Source: Natronomonas sp. (lineage in GTDB: Archaea > Halobacteriota > Halobacteria > Halobacteriales > Haloarculaceae). From it: DNA of 64,000 bases. This document shows, piece by piece, positions 27,630 to 36,501 of this stretch. The stretch is from NCBI RefSeq assembly GCF_028274965.1, contig NZ_JAQCNO010000055.1:1-64000 (forward strand). Reading direction: 5' to 3'. How positions within the stretch are numbered: position 1 is the stretch's first letter; every line of letters begins with the position of its first letter. Position numbers and translations under genes: made by a program. Below the pieces are notes generated by a model, which was not told the DNA's origin, did not search any database, and worked only from the letters and a program-made list of their open reading frames with translations.

Positions 27630-27989
27630 TCAGCTACAGAGCCCGGTCGCCGTGTCGAGGAGGTCGCTCTCCTCGAACGGCTTGGTGACGTACTCGTCGG
27701 CGCCGGCCCGCACCGCCTGTTTCATCTTTTCGGCCTGCTCGACGCTCGTACACATCATCACCTTCGTTTCGTCGGTCAGCTCCTTGATGCGGCCGGTCGC
27801 CTCGACGCCGTCCATCTCCGGCATCATGATGTCCATCGTCACGAGGTCCGGTTCGGTCGACTCGAACATCTCGACGGCCTCCCGGCCGTTCTCGGCCTCG
27901 CCGACGATCTTGAAGCGGTCGCCGAGCGCTCCGGTGATGATCGACCGCTGCAGAGCGGAGTCGTCGACGACGAGTACGGTTCGGGTCAT
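27630..27989 (-). CDS. CheY-like response regulator
   Basis: A 119-residue receiver-only protein. VLVVDDSALQRSII with the acidic pocket (Asp9, Asp10), the acceptor Asp in LVTMDIMMPEMDG (about Asp53), Thr/Ser switch in MCTSVEQAEKMKQAV, and conserved Lys in VTKPFEE. The closest relatives in my memory are archaeal CheY proteins, but no che or fla genes lie nearby, so it may be an output of other kinases, for example the LOV kinase. Confidence 0.85.
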   Translation of the reverse strand: MTRTVLVVDDSALQRSIITGALGDRFKIVGEAENGREAVEMFESTEPDLVTMDIMMPEMDGVEATGRIKELTDETKVMMCTSVEQAEKMKQAVRAGADEYVTKPFEESDLLDTATGLCS

Positions 27990-28069
27990 CTCAGTACGTA
28001 CGCTTGTTAGTGGTCGATCGCACTTAACGGCCGGATCGGTATCGGTCGTTGATACGCGCCGGCACGTGG

Positions 28070-28077
28070 TTTTATTC
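28070..28077 (+). promoter_or_regulatory. TATA element of the thioesterase gene
   Basis: TTTTATTC, ~27 nt before the ATG at 28100. It fixes the start downstream of the longer frame opening at 28049. Confidence 0.6.
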
Positions 28078-28099
28078 GCTCGGCCCCCCGCCGTCCGGT

Positions 28100-28519
28100 A
28101 TGCACGAGGTGTACGAAAACAGCGTCCGCTTCGAGGAGACGGACGCCCAGGGGATCGTCTTCTACGGCAACTACGCGACGTACCAAGACGAGGCGTTCAC
28201 GGAGTACATGGCCGCGATCGGCCACCCCTACGGCGACGTCGAGGACTACGAGTGGGACGTCCACGTCGTCAACCTGGAGCTGAACTACCACGCGCCGGCG
28301 CGGTTTCGGGACCGGCTGATAAACTCGATGCGGGTCGGACGCATCGAGCACTCGAGTCTCGTCCTCGAGTACGAGTGCCACAATACCGACGGCGACCTGC
28401 TGGCCGACGGGACGGTGACGCACGTCGTCGTCGACGACTCCGGATCGCCGATCAGAGTCCCCGAGGAGCTCCGCGAGGCGATCGCCGCCTACCAGGAGAC
28501 GCCGCCCAAGACCGCCTGA
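28100..28519 (+). CDS. Acyl-CoA thioesterase (4HBT hotdog fold)
   Basis: A 139-residue hotdog-fold thioesterase. The YbgC-type active-site segment is RFEETDAQGIVFYGNY with the catalytic Asp, followed by HVVNLELNYHAPARFRDRL and the helix after it. It hydrolyses acyl-CoA thioesters (4-hydroxybenzoyl-CoA group). The substrate is not evident. Confidence 0.85.
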   Translation: MHEVYENSVRFEETDAQGIVFYGNYATYQDEAFTEYMAAIGHPYGDVEDYEWDVHVVNLELNYHAPARFRDRLINSMRVGRIEHSSLVLEYECHNTDGDLLADGTVTHVVVDDSGSPIRVPEELREAIAAYQETPPKTA

Positions 28520-28562
28520 CCGGGCCGGCAGGTTCTTTGAGTTCGCCGCCGGACCGTCGGGT

Positions 28563-28949
28563 ATGCCGACGCCAGGCGTCCTCAAGCGCCTCGAACGGAA
28601 CCTGATGAGCCTCGGCGTCTACGTCGAACGCCACGCCCGCGAACCCGAGACGCTCCACGTCGAGTACGAGACCGCCGCCGCCGCGCTGGCGAAATCCGAC
28701 ATCGGGAACGTCTGCTCGGAGCTCAGAGACGCCCACGAGGCGGGCTGGGAGCCGACTGACTGCCGGTTTTGGGTGTTCGACACCGACGGCGGGTTCCACG
28801 GCCAGTGGGTCGTCCGCGCCGGCTGGCTGCGGGCGCTCGACCGCGGCGACATCTCGGAGACGGACTTCTCGACGCTCGTGCTCTCGGCCCGCGAACCGGC
28901 CCCCGAACCGCCGGCGGAGGCCCCCGCCTTCGGGACCGCCCCGGAGTGA
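28563..28949 (+). CDS. Haloarchaeal conserved protein, unknown function
   Basis: A 128-residue protein. A helical start (TPGVLKRLERNLMSLGVYV), then a central alpha-beta part (DCRFWVFDTDGGFHGQWVVRAGWL) and an unstructured Pro/Ala/Glu-rich tail. No motif I recognise. TTCTTTGA ~28 nt upstream is a likely TATA; the gene lies 43 nt after the thioesterase on the same strand. Confidence 0.65.
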   Translation: MPTPGVLKRLERNLMSLGVYVERHAREPETLHVEYETAAAALAKSDIGNVCSELRDAHEAGWEPTDCRFWVFDTDGGFHGQWVVRAGWLRALDRGDISETDFSTLVLSAREPAPEPPAEAPAFGTAPE

Positions 28950-28975
28950 CCGCGCTCTCGCCGCGGGCGACGCGC

Positions 28976-30907
28976 TCAGCGCCGCCGCCCGCCGTGGCCG
29001 GGGTAGTCGCGCTCGAAGCGCTCCTCGATCTCGTCGGTCGGTATCTCGATGAGCGTCGGCCGACCGTGCGGGCAGGCGTAGGGGTTCTCACACTCGTCGA
29101 GCGCCGCGAGCAGTCCGCTGACGCGGCCCTCGCTGAGCGACGTGTTGGCTGTGACCGAGGGGTGACACGCGAGGTCGCCGAGCAACTCCTCGGCGAGGGC
29201 CTCGACGGTCCCCTCCGGGTCGCCCTCGACGAACGCGGCGAGAAGGTCCCTGGCGACCTCGGGGGCGTCGCTCCCGGCGTGCTCCGCCAACAGCGCCGGG
29301 ACCGCCCGGACCGAGAGCGTCCCGTCGTCCGGCCGCCCGACCCGGAAGCCCAACCGCGAGAGCGCCTCGCCGTGCGAGTCGGCGAGCGCCGCCTCCCGGG
29401 GTGTCACCTCGACGTCGACGGGTTCGGCAAGCGCCTGCGTCGTCGTCTCCCCGGAGACTGCGGCCCGGAGCCGCTCGTAGTTCACCCGCTCGTCGGCCGC
29501 GTGCTGGTCGACGAGGACGAGCCCGTCGTCGGTTTCGGCGACGAGGTACGTCCCGTCGAACTGCCCGAGGACGGTCATCGACGGCAGCGTACCGAAGCCC
29601 TCGGGCGTGCCGGCCGTCTCCGCGCCGCCGAGCGTCCGCTGGCTCGGGCGCTCGCGGAACCGCCCGCCGCCCTCGGTGGGGTCCTCGGCGTCGCGCGTCG
29701 CGCCGTCCGCCGCGTTCCCGCGGCGTCCGGTCCGGCCCTCGGCGGCCCCTCCGGGGTCGGTTCGATCGCCCGTCCCGGAGTCGTTCGCGCCGTCGCCAGC
29801 GCCGGTGTCGGTGTCGGTGTCGGCGTCAGTGTTGGCGCCCGGCGCGACCTCGGTCTGTTCGGGCGCGGAGGCCCCCCGGGGCGCGCTCGATCGGAGGCGT
29901 CCCGACGCCGCGAGCGCGTCCTCGACGGCGTTCGAGACCTGCCGTTCGACCCCCGATTCGTCCGCGAAGAGCACGTCCAGCTTCCGGGGGTGGACGTTCA
30001 CGTCGACGCCGCCGGGCGGGACCGAACAGTCGATGACGGCGAAGGGGTACCGGTCCGGCGCGAGCCGGTCGCCGTACGCGTCGACGACCGCGCCCCGGAT
30101 CGCCCCGGCCGTCACGTAGCGCCCGTCGATGAGCGTCGTCACGTACTCGCCGCCCGCCCGGTTCGTCTCCGGGTGGCTCACGAGCCCGTCGACCCCCGAC
30201 AGCGGCCCGCCGTCGCCGCCGGCGTTGAGGGGGATCATCTCGCTCGCGACCACCCGCCCGTAGACCGCCATGACGGCGCTGCGACGGTCGCCGTCCCCGG
30301 TCGTCGCGAACGCCTCCCGCCCGTCCCGGGAGAGACGCACGGCGACGTCCGGCCGGGCGAGGGCGTACCCGACGACGACCCGCCGGACGTGATCGAACTC
30401 CGTCGCGTCGGTCTTGAGGTACTTCCGCCGGGCGGGGACGGACCCGAACAGCTCCGTCACCTCGACGCTCGTCCCCTCGGGACAGCCGACGGGCTCCCGG
30501 GAGACGACGTCGCCGTGCTCGACGACGAGTGCGGTCCCCCGCGTTCCGCCGCGGGGCTTCGTCTCGATCCGGAGCCTCGCGACCGACCCGATCGCGTGCA
30601 GCGCCTCCCCCCGGAACCCGAGCGTCCCGATGGCGTCGAGCTCCTCGACCGACCGGAGCTTGCTCGTCGTGTGCTCGTCGACCGCCGCCGCCACCCCTTC
30701 GCTCGACATCCCGACGCCGTCGTCGGCGACGACGATCCGGTCGGCCCCGCCGCCCTCGACGGCCACCTCGATGCGGTCGGCGTCGGCGTCTAGAGCGTTC
30801 TCCACGAGCTCTTTGACGACCGACGCCGGGCGCTCGATGACCTCCCCGGCAGCGATCCGGTCTCTCGTCTCCGCGTCGAGCTCCCTGATCTCGGGGTCGG
30901 GCGTCAT
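28976..30907 (-). CDS. mutL: DNA mismatch repair protein MutL
   Basis: A 643-residue MutL. GHKL ATPase: LDAETRDRIAAGEVIERPAS, KELVENALDADA, VADDGVGM, TLGFRGEALHAI, and the GTRGT loop. A disordered linker (~340-450, with DTDTDTDTG) leads to the C-terminal dimerisation domain. That domain contains DQHAADERVNYE, which matches the endonuclease consensus DQHA(x)2E(x)4E, and the ACPHGRP motif. It therefore looks like a nicking MutL rather than an E. coli-type one. It lies 30 nt downstream of mutS on the same strand, forming a mutS-mutL operon. Confidence 0.95.
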   Translation of the reverse strand: MTPDPEIRELDAETRDRIAAGEVIERPASVVKELVENALDADADRIEVAVEGGGADRIVVADDGVGMSSEGVAAAVDEHTTSKLRSVEELDAIGTLGFRGEALHAIGSVARLRIETKPRGGTRGTALVVEHGDVVSREPVGCPEGTSVEVTELFGSVPARRKYLKTDATEFDHVRRVVVGYALARPDVAVRLSRDGREAFATTGDGDRRSAVMAVYGRVVASEMIPLNAGGDGGPLSGVDGLVSHPETNRAGGEYVTTLIDGRYVTAGAIRGAVVDAYGDRLAPDRYPFAVIDCSVPPGGVDVNVHPRKLDVLFADESGVERQVSNAVEDALAASGRLRSSAPRGASAPEQTEVAPGANTDADTDTDTGAGDGANDSGTGDRTDPGGAAEGRTGRRGNAADGATRDAEDPTEGGGRFRERPSQRTLGGAETAGTPEGFGTLPSMTVLGQFDGTYLVAETDDGLVLVDQHAADERVNYERLRAAVSGETTTQALAEPVDVEVTPREAALADSHGEALSRLGFRVGRPDDGTLSVRAVPALLAEHAGSDAPEVARDLLAAFVEGDPEGTVEALAEELLGDLACHPSVTANTSLSEGRVSGLLAALDECENPYACPHGRPTLIEIPTDEIEERFERDYPGHGGRRR

Positions 30908-30937
30908 CGGTTACGTGCGCCGACGGCCGGCGGGGGT

Positions 30938-33715
30938 CTAACGGTTTCGCTCCCCGCGTTCGCGCCGGCCTCGGTCCCCGCTCTCGGATCGGCTTTCAGC
31001 TCCGGCTTCGCCCTCCCTTTCGGTCCCGCCTCCGTCCGTGCCCTCCTCGAGCCGCCGTTGCCACCCGCGGACGCGGTTCAACAGCTCTATCGGCGGCGTC
31101 TCGGCGAGATCGGCCGCCCGGAGTTCCTCGAGGACGGCGGCCGCATCCGGGTCCGTACTCGGGTCCGGGTCAGCGTTCGGGTCCGCCCGCCCGTCCGCCG
31201 CGGGTTCGCTCGCCGTTCGCCCGTCCCCGCTACCGCCACCGCCGTCCTCGGCCTCGCCCGCGAACTCGCCGCGCCCGAGGTCGAACACCGCCTGGACGGG
31301 CTCGGACGACCCGCCGCCTTTCGCCTCGATCGCCCGGTCCTCCCGGAGGCGATCCAGCACGTCGCCGGCCCGATCGACGACCGGCTCGGGGACGCCGGCC
31401 AACTCGGCGACGTGGACCCCGTAGGACCGGTCGGTCGCCCCGGGCTCGACGGTCCGTAGGAAGGTCACGTCGCCGTCGGCCTCCGTCGCCGCGACGTGGA
31501 CGTTCTCGACGCGGGGCAACTCCTCTGCGAGCGTCGTCAGCTCGTGGTAGTGCGTCGCAAACAGCGCGAACGCGCCGATCTCGTTGTGGAGGTACTCCGT
31601 CGCCGCCCACGCGATCGAGACCCCGTCGTACGTCGCCGTCCCCCGGCCGACCTCGTCGAGGACGACGAGCGAGTCCTCGGTCGCCGAGTGGAGGATGTTC
31701 GACAGCTCCTCCATCTCGATCATGAACGTCGATCGCCCCTCCGCGAGGTCGTCCAAGGCCCCGACCCGGGTGTAGATCCCGTCGACAGGATCGATCGCGG
31801 CGCGCTCGGCGGGGACGAACGAGCCGACCTGCGCCAAGAGCGCGATGAGCGCCGCCTGCCGCATGTACGTCGACTTGCCGGACATGTTCGGCCCGGTGAC
31901 GAGCAGGAACCGGCGCTCGCGGTCGAGATGCAGGTCGTTCGGCACGAACTGGGTGTTCGTCTCGACGACGGGGTGTCGGCCCGCCTCGACGTCGAACAGC
32001 CCCTCGTCGGTGAACGACGGCCGCGCCCAATCGCGGTTGGCGGCGTGCGCCGCGAGCGAACAGCGGACGTCGAGTTCCGCGAGCGCCCGCCCGGCCGCCT
32101 GAAGCAGGTCGGCCCGCTCGGCGACCGACCGCCTGAGCCGACGGAAGGCCTCGTACTCGCGGTCGCCGCGTTCGTCCTCCAGGCGGACCAGTTCGCGCTC
32201 GCGCTCTCTGAGCTCGTCGAACACGTACCGCTCGGCGTTCTTGAGCGTCTTGATGCCCTCGTAGCGATCGGGGACGGCCTCGGACTCGGATTTCGGGACC
32301 TGGACGTAGTAGCCGTCGGTCTTGTTCCGACCGACGGTGACGCGCGAGAGGCCGTGCCGCCGGCTGATCCGCTCCTCGAGGCCGTCGAAAAAGCCCTTCG
32401 CGGCGTTCAACCGCTCGATCAGCGCGTCGAGTTCCTCGTCGTACCCGCGCCGTATCAGCCCGCCCTCGTGCAGCGTCTTGGGCGGATCGTCGGCCAGCGC
32501 CGACAGCTCCGCCCGGAGGTCGGCGACCGCCTCGCCGTCGACGCCGTCGAAAAGCGACGCGACCGGCGAGTCGGCGAGGCGCGGCGAGCCCTCGATCGTC
32601 TCGCGCAGCTCCGGGACGAGCGCGAGCGTCTCCCGTGCGCGCAGGAGGGCGTCGGCGTCGGCGCTGCCGGAGACCGCTCGCGAGGCGACGCGCTCGAGGT
32701 CGTACGCCTCGCCGAGCGTCTCCGAGAGCCGCTCCCGGACGAGGGCGTCGCCCACCAGGGCCTCGACCGCGGCGTGTCGGCGCCGGAGCCGCCCGACGTC
32801 CCGAAGCGGGCGGGTGAGCCACTCGTTCAACAGCCGCCCGCCGGCGTTCGTCGCGGTGTGATCGACGGTCTCGAAGAGCGTCCGCCCGCCCTCCGTCATC
32901 GTCGCCGTGAGCTCGAGGTTCCGCCGCGTCGTCGCGTCCAGCGTGACGTGTTCGTCGGGCTCGTACGACCCGAGCCGCGTGATCGAGGCCAGCGCGCCCA
33001 CGCCCGTGCTCTCGACGTACCCGATGGCCGCGCCCGCCGCCGCGACCGCGGCCGCCGACAGCCCGACCGTCCCGGCCGCGTCGCCGAAGTGCGACTCGAG
33101 GGTGTGTTCGGCACGTCCCGGGGCGAACGCCTCCGTCTCGTGAAGCGTCAGGCGGGCGTCGAACCCCGTTCGGAGCGCCGCGATAGCGTCGTCGTCGTTC
33201 CGAACCGTCGGCCCCGGCAGCAGTTCGACGGGATCGAACCGATCGAGTTCGCTCAGCGCGCGGGCGTCCGCGTCCGGCCCCGAAAGCGTCGTCACCCGGA
33301 ACCGCCCCGTCGTGACGTCGCAGGCGGCGAGGCCGTACGCGCCGTTCTCGCGGACGAGACTGACGAGGTACTGCGCGTCGGCCGCGTCGGTCTCGATCAG
33401 CGTCCCGGGCGTGACCGTCCGCGTTATCTCCCGGACGATCCCGTCGTCGGTCTCGCGTTGATCGGCGATCGCCACCCGGTACCCGCGTTCTGCGAGGGCT
33501 TTCACGTACGGCGTGAGGTCGTCGACCGGAACGCCGGCCATCGCGTAAGTCTCCCCGCCCGAGGAGCGCTCGGAGACCTTCAGATCGAGCTCCTCGCCGA
33601 CCGTTTCGGCGTCCTCGCCGAAGAACTCGTAGAAATCGCCCATCTGCATCGCCAACAGGTCGGCCGAGGCGCCGTCTTTCAGCCCGAAGAACTCCCCGAC
33701 GATACCCGATGCCAT
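30938..33715 (-). CDS. mutS: DNA mismatch repair ATPase MutS
   Basis: A 925-residue MutS1-type protein. The mismatch-binding N-domain carries MGDFYEFFGEDAE (Phe-x-Glu motif), followed by connector, lever and clamp regions. ABC ATPase: GPNMSGKSTYMRQ (Walker A), STFMIEM, LVVLDEVGRGTATYDG (Walker B), FATHYHELT. The last ~110 residues are an acidic Ser/Pro-rich region and a helical end (ELRAADLAETPPIELLNRV), the usual tetramerisation/MutL-binding tail. TATA-like CTTTATTC is ~28 nt upstream. Confidence 0.97.
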   Translation of the reverse strand: MASGIVGEFFGLKDGASADLLAMQMGDFYEFFGEDAETVGEELDLKVSERSSGGETYAMAGVPVDDLTPYVKALAERGYRVAIADQRETDDGIVREITRTVTPGTLIETDAADAQYLVSLVRENGAYGLAACDVTTGRFRVTTLSGPDADARALSELDRFDPVELLPGPTVRNDDDAIAALRTGFDARLTLHETEAFAPGRAEHTLESHFGDAAGTVGLSAAAVAAAGAAIGYVESTGVGALASITRLGSYEPDEHVTLDATTRRNLELTATMTEGGRTLFETVDHTATNAGGRLLNEWLTRPLRDVGRLRRRHAAVEALVGDALVRERLSETLGEAYDLERVASRAVSGSADADALLRARETLALVPELRETIEGSPRLADSPVASLFDGVDGEAVADLRAELSALADDPPKTLHEGGLIRRGYDEELDALIERLNAAKGFFDGLEERISRRHGLSRVTVGRNKTDGYYVQVPKSESEAVPDRYEGIKTLKNAERYVFDELRERERELVRLEDERGDREYEAFRRLRRSVAERADLLQAAGRALAELDVRCSLAAHAANRDWARPSFTDEGLFDVEAGRHPVVETNTQFVPNDLHLDRERRFLLVTGPNMSGKSTYMRQAALIALLAQVGSFVPAERAAIDPVDGIYTRVGALDDLAEGRSTFMIEMEELSNILHSATEDSLVVLDEVGRGTATYDGVSIAWAATEYLHNEIGAFALFATHYHELTTLAEELPRVENVHVAATEADGDVTFLRTVEPGATDRSYGVHVAELAGVPEPVVDRAGDVLDRLREDRAIEAKGGGSSEPVQAVFDLGRGEFAGEAEDGGGGSGDGRTASEPAADGRADPNADPDPSTDPDAAAVLEELRAADLAETPPIELLNRVRGWQRRLEEGTDGGGTEREGEAGAESRSESGDRGRRERGERNR

Positions 33716-33799
33716 GCCAGAACCGGGGGTTCCGGGGAATAAAGCGTGACGGGTTCGCGTGACCGACGCCCCCGGACGCGCCGCCGGAACGCTTTCCGG

Positions 33800-34660
33800 T
33801 CACCTCTCGTGTCGGCCACCGTCCGCGTCGGTCGCCGCCCGCGGCGCGTCCCGGCGGTCGACAAGGTGGTTGACCGCCCCGGGCCCGCGACCGACGTCGT
33901 GGTGGCGCTCGATCGCCCGCCGGACGAACGCGACGCCGGCGGAAACGGCCTCTGTCGTCGGTTCCCCGCGGGCGAGTCGCGTTGCGATCGCCGCCGACAG
34001 CGCACAGCCGGAGCCGTGGGTCGCGTCGGTGTCGATCCGCGCCCCGGCGATCGTTTCGGCGCCGTCCGCCGTCACCAACACGTCGCGCACCGTCCGGCCG
34101 GGGACGTGTCCGCCCGTGAGGAGCGCCGCGTTGGCCCCCATCTCGCGCAACCGTTGCCCCGCCCGCGTCGCGCTCGCTTCGTCCTCCGGGTCGACGCCGG
34201 TCAGCACCGCCGCCTCGTCCGCGTTTGGCGTCACGAGCGACGACTCGGCGATCAGCGCCTCGTAGGCCGATTCCGCGTCCTCGCTCAACAGCCTATCGCC
34301 CGTCGCCGCGACCATCACCGGGTCGACGACGCTCGGAACGTCGAGGTCGGCGACGGCCGCCGTCACGCGCTCGACGATCGGCGCGGTCGCGAGCATGCCC
34401 GTCTTGAGCGCCCGGACGTCGAAGTCCGAGCGAACCGCCTCGATCTGCGCCCCGACCTCCTCCGTCGGGACGACGTGGGTCGACTCGACGCCCGTCGTGT
34501 TCTGGGCCGTCACGGCCGTCACCGCCGACACGCCGAACCCGCCGGTCGCCTCGATCGTCTTGAGATCGGCCTGGATCCCGGCGCCGCCGCCGGAGTCGCT
34601 CCCGGCGATCGTCATCACGACCGGCCGCTCGGTCGGCTCCGGAGCGCGTCGTTCGTCCAT
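33800..34660 (-). CDS. thiD: Hydroxymethylpyrimidine (phosphate) kinase
   Basis: A 286-residue ribokinase-family enzyme. [18 protein letters not shown] at the start, then [16 protein letters not shown], and the anion-hole motif [16 protein letters not shown]. It phosphorylates HMP and HMP-phosphate for thiamine synthesis. Many euryarchaeal versions carry a C-terminal ThiN domain; here the protein ends soon after the kinase core with a short basic tail. TTTGTATT ~27 nt before the ATG supports this start over longer frames. Confidence 0.93.
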   Translation of the reverse strand: MDERRAPEPTERPVVMTIAGSDSGGGAGIQADLKTIEATGGFGVSAVTAVTAQNTTGVESTHVVPTEEVGAQIEAVRSDFDVRALKTGMLATAPIVERVTAAVADLDVPSVVDPVMVAATGDRLLSEDAESAYEALIAESSLVTPNADEAAVLTGVDPEDEASATRAGQRLREMGANAALLTGGHVPGRTVRDVLVTADGAETIAGARIDTDATHGSGCALSAAIATRLARGEPTTEAVSAGVAFVRRAIERHHDVGRGPGAVNHLVDRRDAPRAATDADGGRHER

Positions 34661-34807
34661 ACCGACGGTACAACCCAAGAATACAAATGAGTGGTGGTCG
34701 GATCGATCCGGGGGTCCGAGCCCCGTCGGGTCCACGCACCGCGCTCTCGTTGCGGTCCCCTCGCCGCCGGCCAACGGCGGGCGAACGCGACGCTGCGAGC
34801 GCTGGAC

Positions 34808-35200
34808 TCAGACGTTGTCGGGCGTTTCGGCGTCGTCCTCGACGGAGCGTTTCATCGACTCGCGCCGCGCTTTGGCGTCGCGGCCGGTGCACTCGAGTAA
34901 GAAGTCGTTCTTCGCGGTGTTCGCGTCCCCCGCGGCGTCGACCTCGCCGGCCTCCATCAGCTCTTCGAGGCTGCGCTCCTCGAAGTGGACGGCGAGTTTG
35001 TCCTTCTTGCCGGAGTACGACACCGTGCCCGCGACGATCCTCGTGAACACGGGGTTGTCGGGCGATCCGACGACGTAGAGGTCGCTTCCGTTGTACTCCT
35101 CGGTGCCGGTTATCTCGCCGAAGTACCCCTCGATTGTCGCCTCCATGTCGGGGACCCGCTCCTCGAGGTACTCCCCGCGCCGCATCTTGTACTCTTCCAT
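34808..35200 (-). CDS. Conserved haloarchaeal protein (DUF5611-like)
   Basis: A 130-residue protein beginning [19 protein letters not shown], then [40 protein letters not shown] and [19 protein letters not shown] recognise the strongly conserved start as the haloarchaeal family I recall as DUF5611. It is an alpha-beta protein without catalytic motif. Its neighbour upstream (35227) is unrelated; the spacing is 26 nt, so co-transcription is possible. Confidence 0.7.
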   Translation of the reverse strand: MEEYKMRRGEYLEERVPDMEATIEGYFGEITGTEEYNGSDLYVVGSPDNPVFTRIVAGTVSYSGKKDKLAVHFEERSLEELMEAGEVDAAGDANTAKNDFLLECTGRDAKARRESMKRSVEDDAETPDNV

Positions 35201-35226
35201 GCTGCACCCTTTCGGAACGGTGGTGT

Positions 35227-36021
35227 TTACTGGTTTCGTTCGGCCTCCAGCCACGCGTTGCACTCGGGACAGGGGTCGCCGTCCCGGTACCCCGACCGGG
35301 CGTCGATCCGGAACGAACAGTCCGGACAGACGATCTCGCCCTCGGGGACGGTGAGCCCCGACAGCGACTCCTCGCCCGGCGGCTCGGCGGCCGCCTCGGC
35401 GTCGACGGCCGGATCGTCGGCCTCATCCGACCCCTCCGGGTCGTCGCGCTCGTCCGCTTCGGGCCACTCGCCCGGTTCGCGCTCCGGGGAGTCCCCCTCC
35501 GTGAGGATCTCGGCGTCCTCCGATTCGGGGTCCGGCGGCTCCGCGTTCGCTTCCGACTCCTCTTGTGGTTCCGGTTCGACCTCCCGCTCGGCTTCCGGCT
35601 CCTCTTCCGGTTCCGGTTTCGATTCCGCCCCGCCTCCGGGCTCCGCAGCCGAGTCACCGCCGAGCACGACCGCGTCGTCGTCCTCCGTCCCCGACTCCGT
35701 TTCCGGAGATGACCCGGCGTCCGTTCCGTCGCTTACCTCTCCGACCGCCCCGCTGCCGCCCGCCGTTCCGCCGCCGTCCGGGTCGCTCTTTCCGCCCTCC
35801 CCCGCCTCGCCGTCACCGTTACCGCCACCGATCCCGACCTCGTCGCCGTCGACGACGGCCGTGACCTCCGTGCTCTCCGAGACGACCCGCTCGGTCCCAC
35901 AGCGACGACACTGCTCGATCTCGCGTTCGGTCGTGACCACCTCGTCGCCCTGCTGTTCGCGCTCGCGCTCCACGCCGTCGGGCTCGAAGGAGTGGCCCAG
36001 TATCGAACACTGTAGTCCCAT
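35227..36021 (-). CDS. Two-zinc-ribbon protein with long acidic linker (DUF7093-like)
   Basis: A 264-residue protein. The N-terminus has MGLQCSILGHSFE and CRRCG knuckles. About 160 residues of Glu, Pro, Asp and Gly low-complexity follow, with EILTEGDS and EWPEADE patches. The C-terminus is a second zinc ribbon CPDCSFRIDARSGYRDGDPCPEC. I recall this as DUF7093. The protein at the end of the window (63596) has the same linker and C-terminal ribbon and is a paralogue. Confidence 0.65.
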   Translation of the reverse strand: MGLQCSILGHSFEPDGVEREREQQGDEVVTTEREIEQCRRCGTERVVSESTEVTAVVDGDEVGIGGGNGDGEAGEGGKSDPDGGGTAGGSGAVGEVSDGTDAGSSPETESGTEDDDAVVLGGDSAAEPGGGAESKPEPEEEPEAEREVEPEPQEESEANAEPPDPESEDAEILTEGDSPEREPGEWPEADERDDPEGSDEADDPAVDAEAAAEPPGEESLSGLTVPEGEIVCPDCSFRIDARSGYRDGDPCPECNAWLEAERNQ

Positions 36022-36092
36022 TACCGGTATGTGGCCGTGACGGAGGCATAAAACTTGAGCCCCGGGCGTCGGCGACCGCCGGCCGCCGAACG

Positions 36093-36099
36093 ATTAATA
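36093..36099 (+). promoter_or_regulatory. TATA element of the DUF6432-like gene
   Basis: ATTAATA, ~27 nt upstream of the ATG at 36123; leaderless spacing. Confidence 0.55.
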
Positions 36100-36122
36100 C
36101 AACCCCGGACAAACGCGGACGT

Positions 36123-36425
36123 ATGCAGGCGAAGCGGGAGTACCGCGAGCGCGACGAGACGGAAGTCGCGGTGCTCGACGCGCTCGTCGACCGGACCGAC
36201 GAGGGGATGACCGTCTTCGAGCTTCGGACCGACGTCGACGTGGAGATCGACGAACTCGAGACGGCGCTTGCCGAACTGAAACACGCGGACCTCATCGCCG
36301 TCGAAAACGACGACGGGCCGATGCGGATCTACCCCGAGGACCGCGTCGTCCCGGAGTTCGACGCCGACGACGAGCCGGAACGCGAGTCGCTGCTTGAGGG
36401 CCTCAAGCGGAAGCTCGGGCTGTGA
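36123..36425 (+). CDS. Small winged-helix protein (DUF6432-like)
   Basis: A 100-residue protein: REYRERDETEVAVLDALVD, EGMTVFELRTDVDVEIDELE, then a wing-like LIAVENDDGPMRIYPED and an acidic tail ending LKRKLGL. The core is a winged helix; the family I recall is DUF6432, conserved in haloarchaea. No known function. Confidence 0.7.
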   Translation: MQAKREYRERDETEVAVLDALVDRTDEGMTVFELRTDVDVEIDELETALAELKHADLIAVENDDGPMRIYPEDRVVPEFDADDEPERESLLEGLKRKLGL

Positions 36426-36501
36426 CCGCCGCGACCGCCGGGGCCGCGATCGCCCGTCCGAGACGCGGTTGTTTTACTCTTGGAACGCGTTCGTCCGGTC
36501 G

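Noticed and set aside
29790-29840. GGTGTC tandem repeats as a mobile or CRISPR-like array
   Set aside because: They encode Asp-Thr repeats in the MutL linker and have no spacer structure.
31230-33803. Long frames overlapping mutS on both strands
   Set aside because: Arginine/glycine-rich translations typical of shifted reading in GC-rich DNA; mutS has all its motifs in its own frame.
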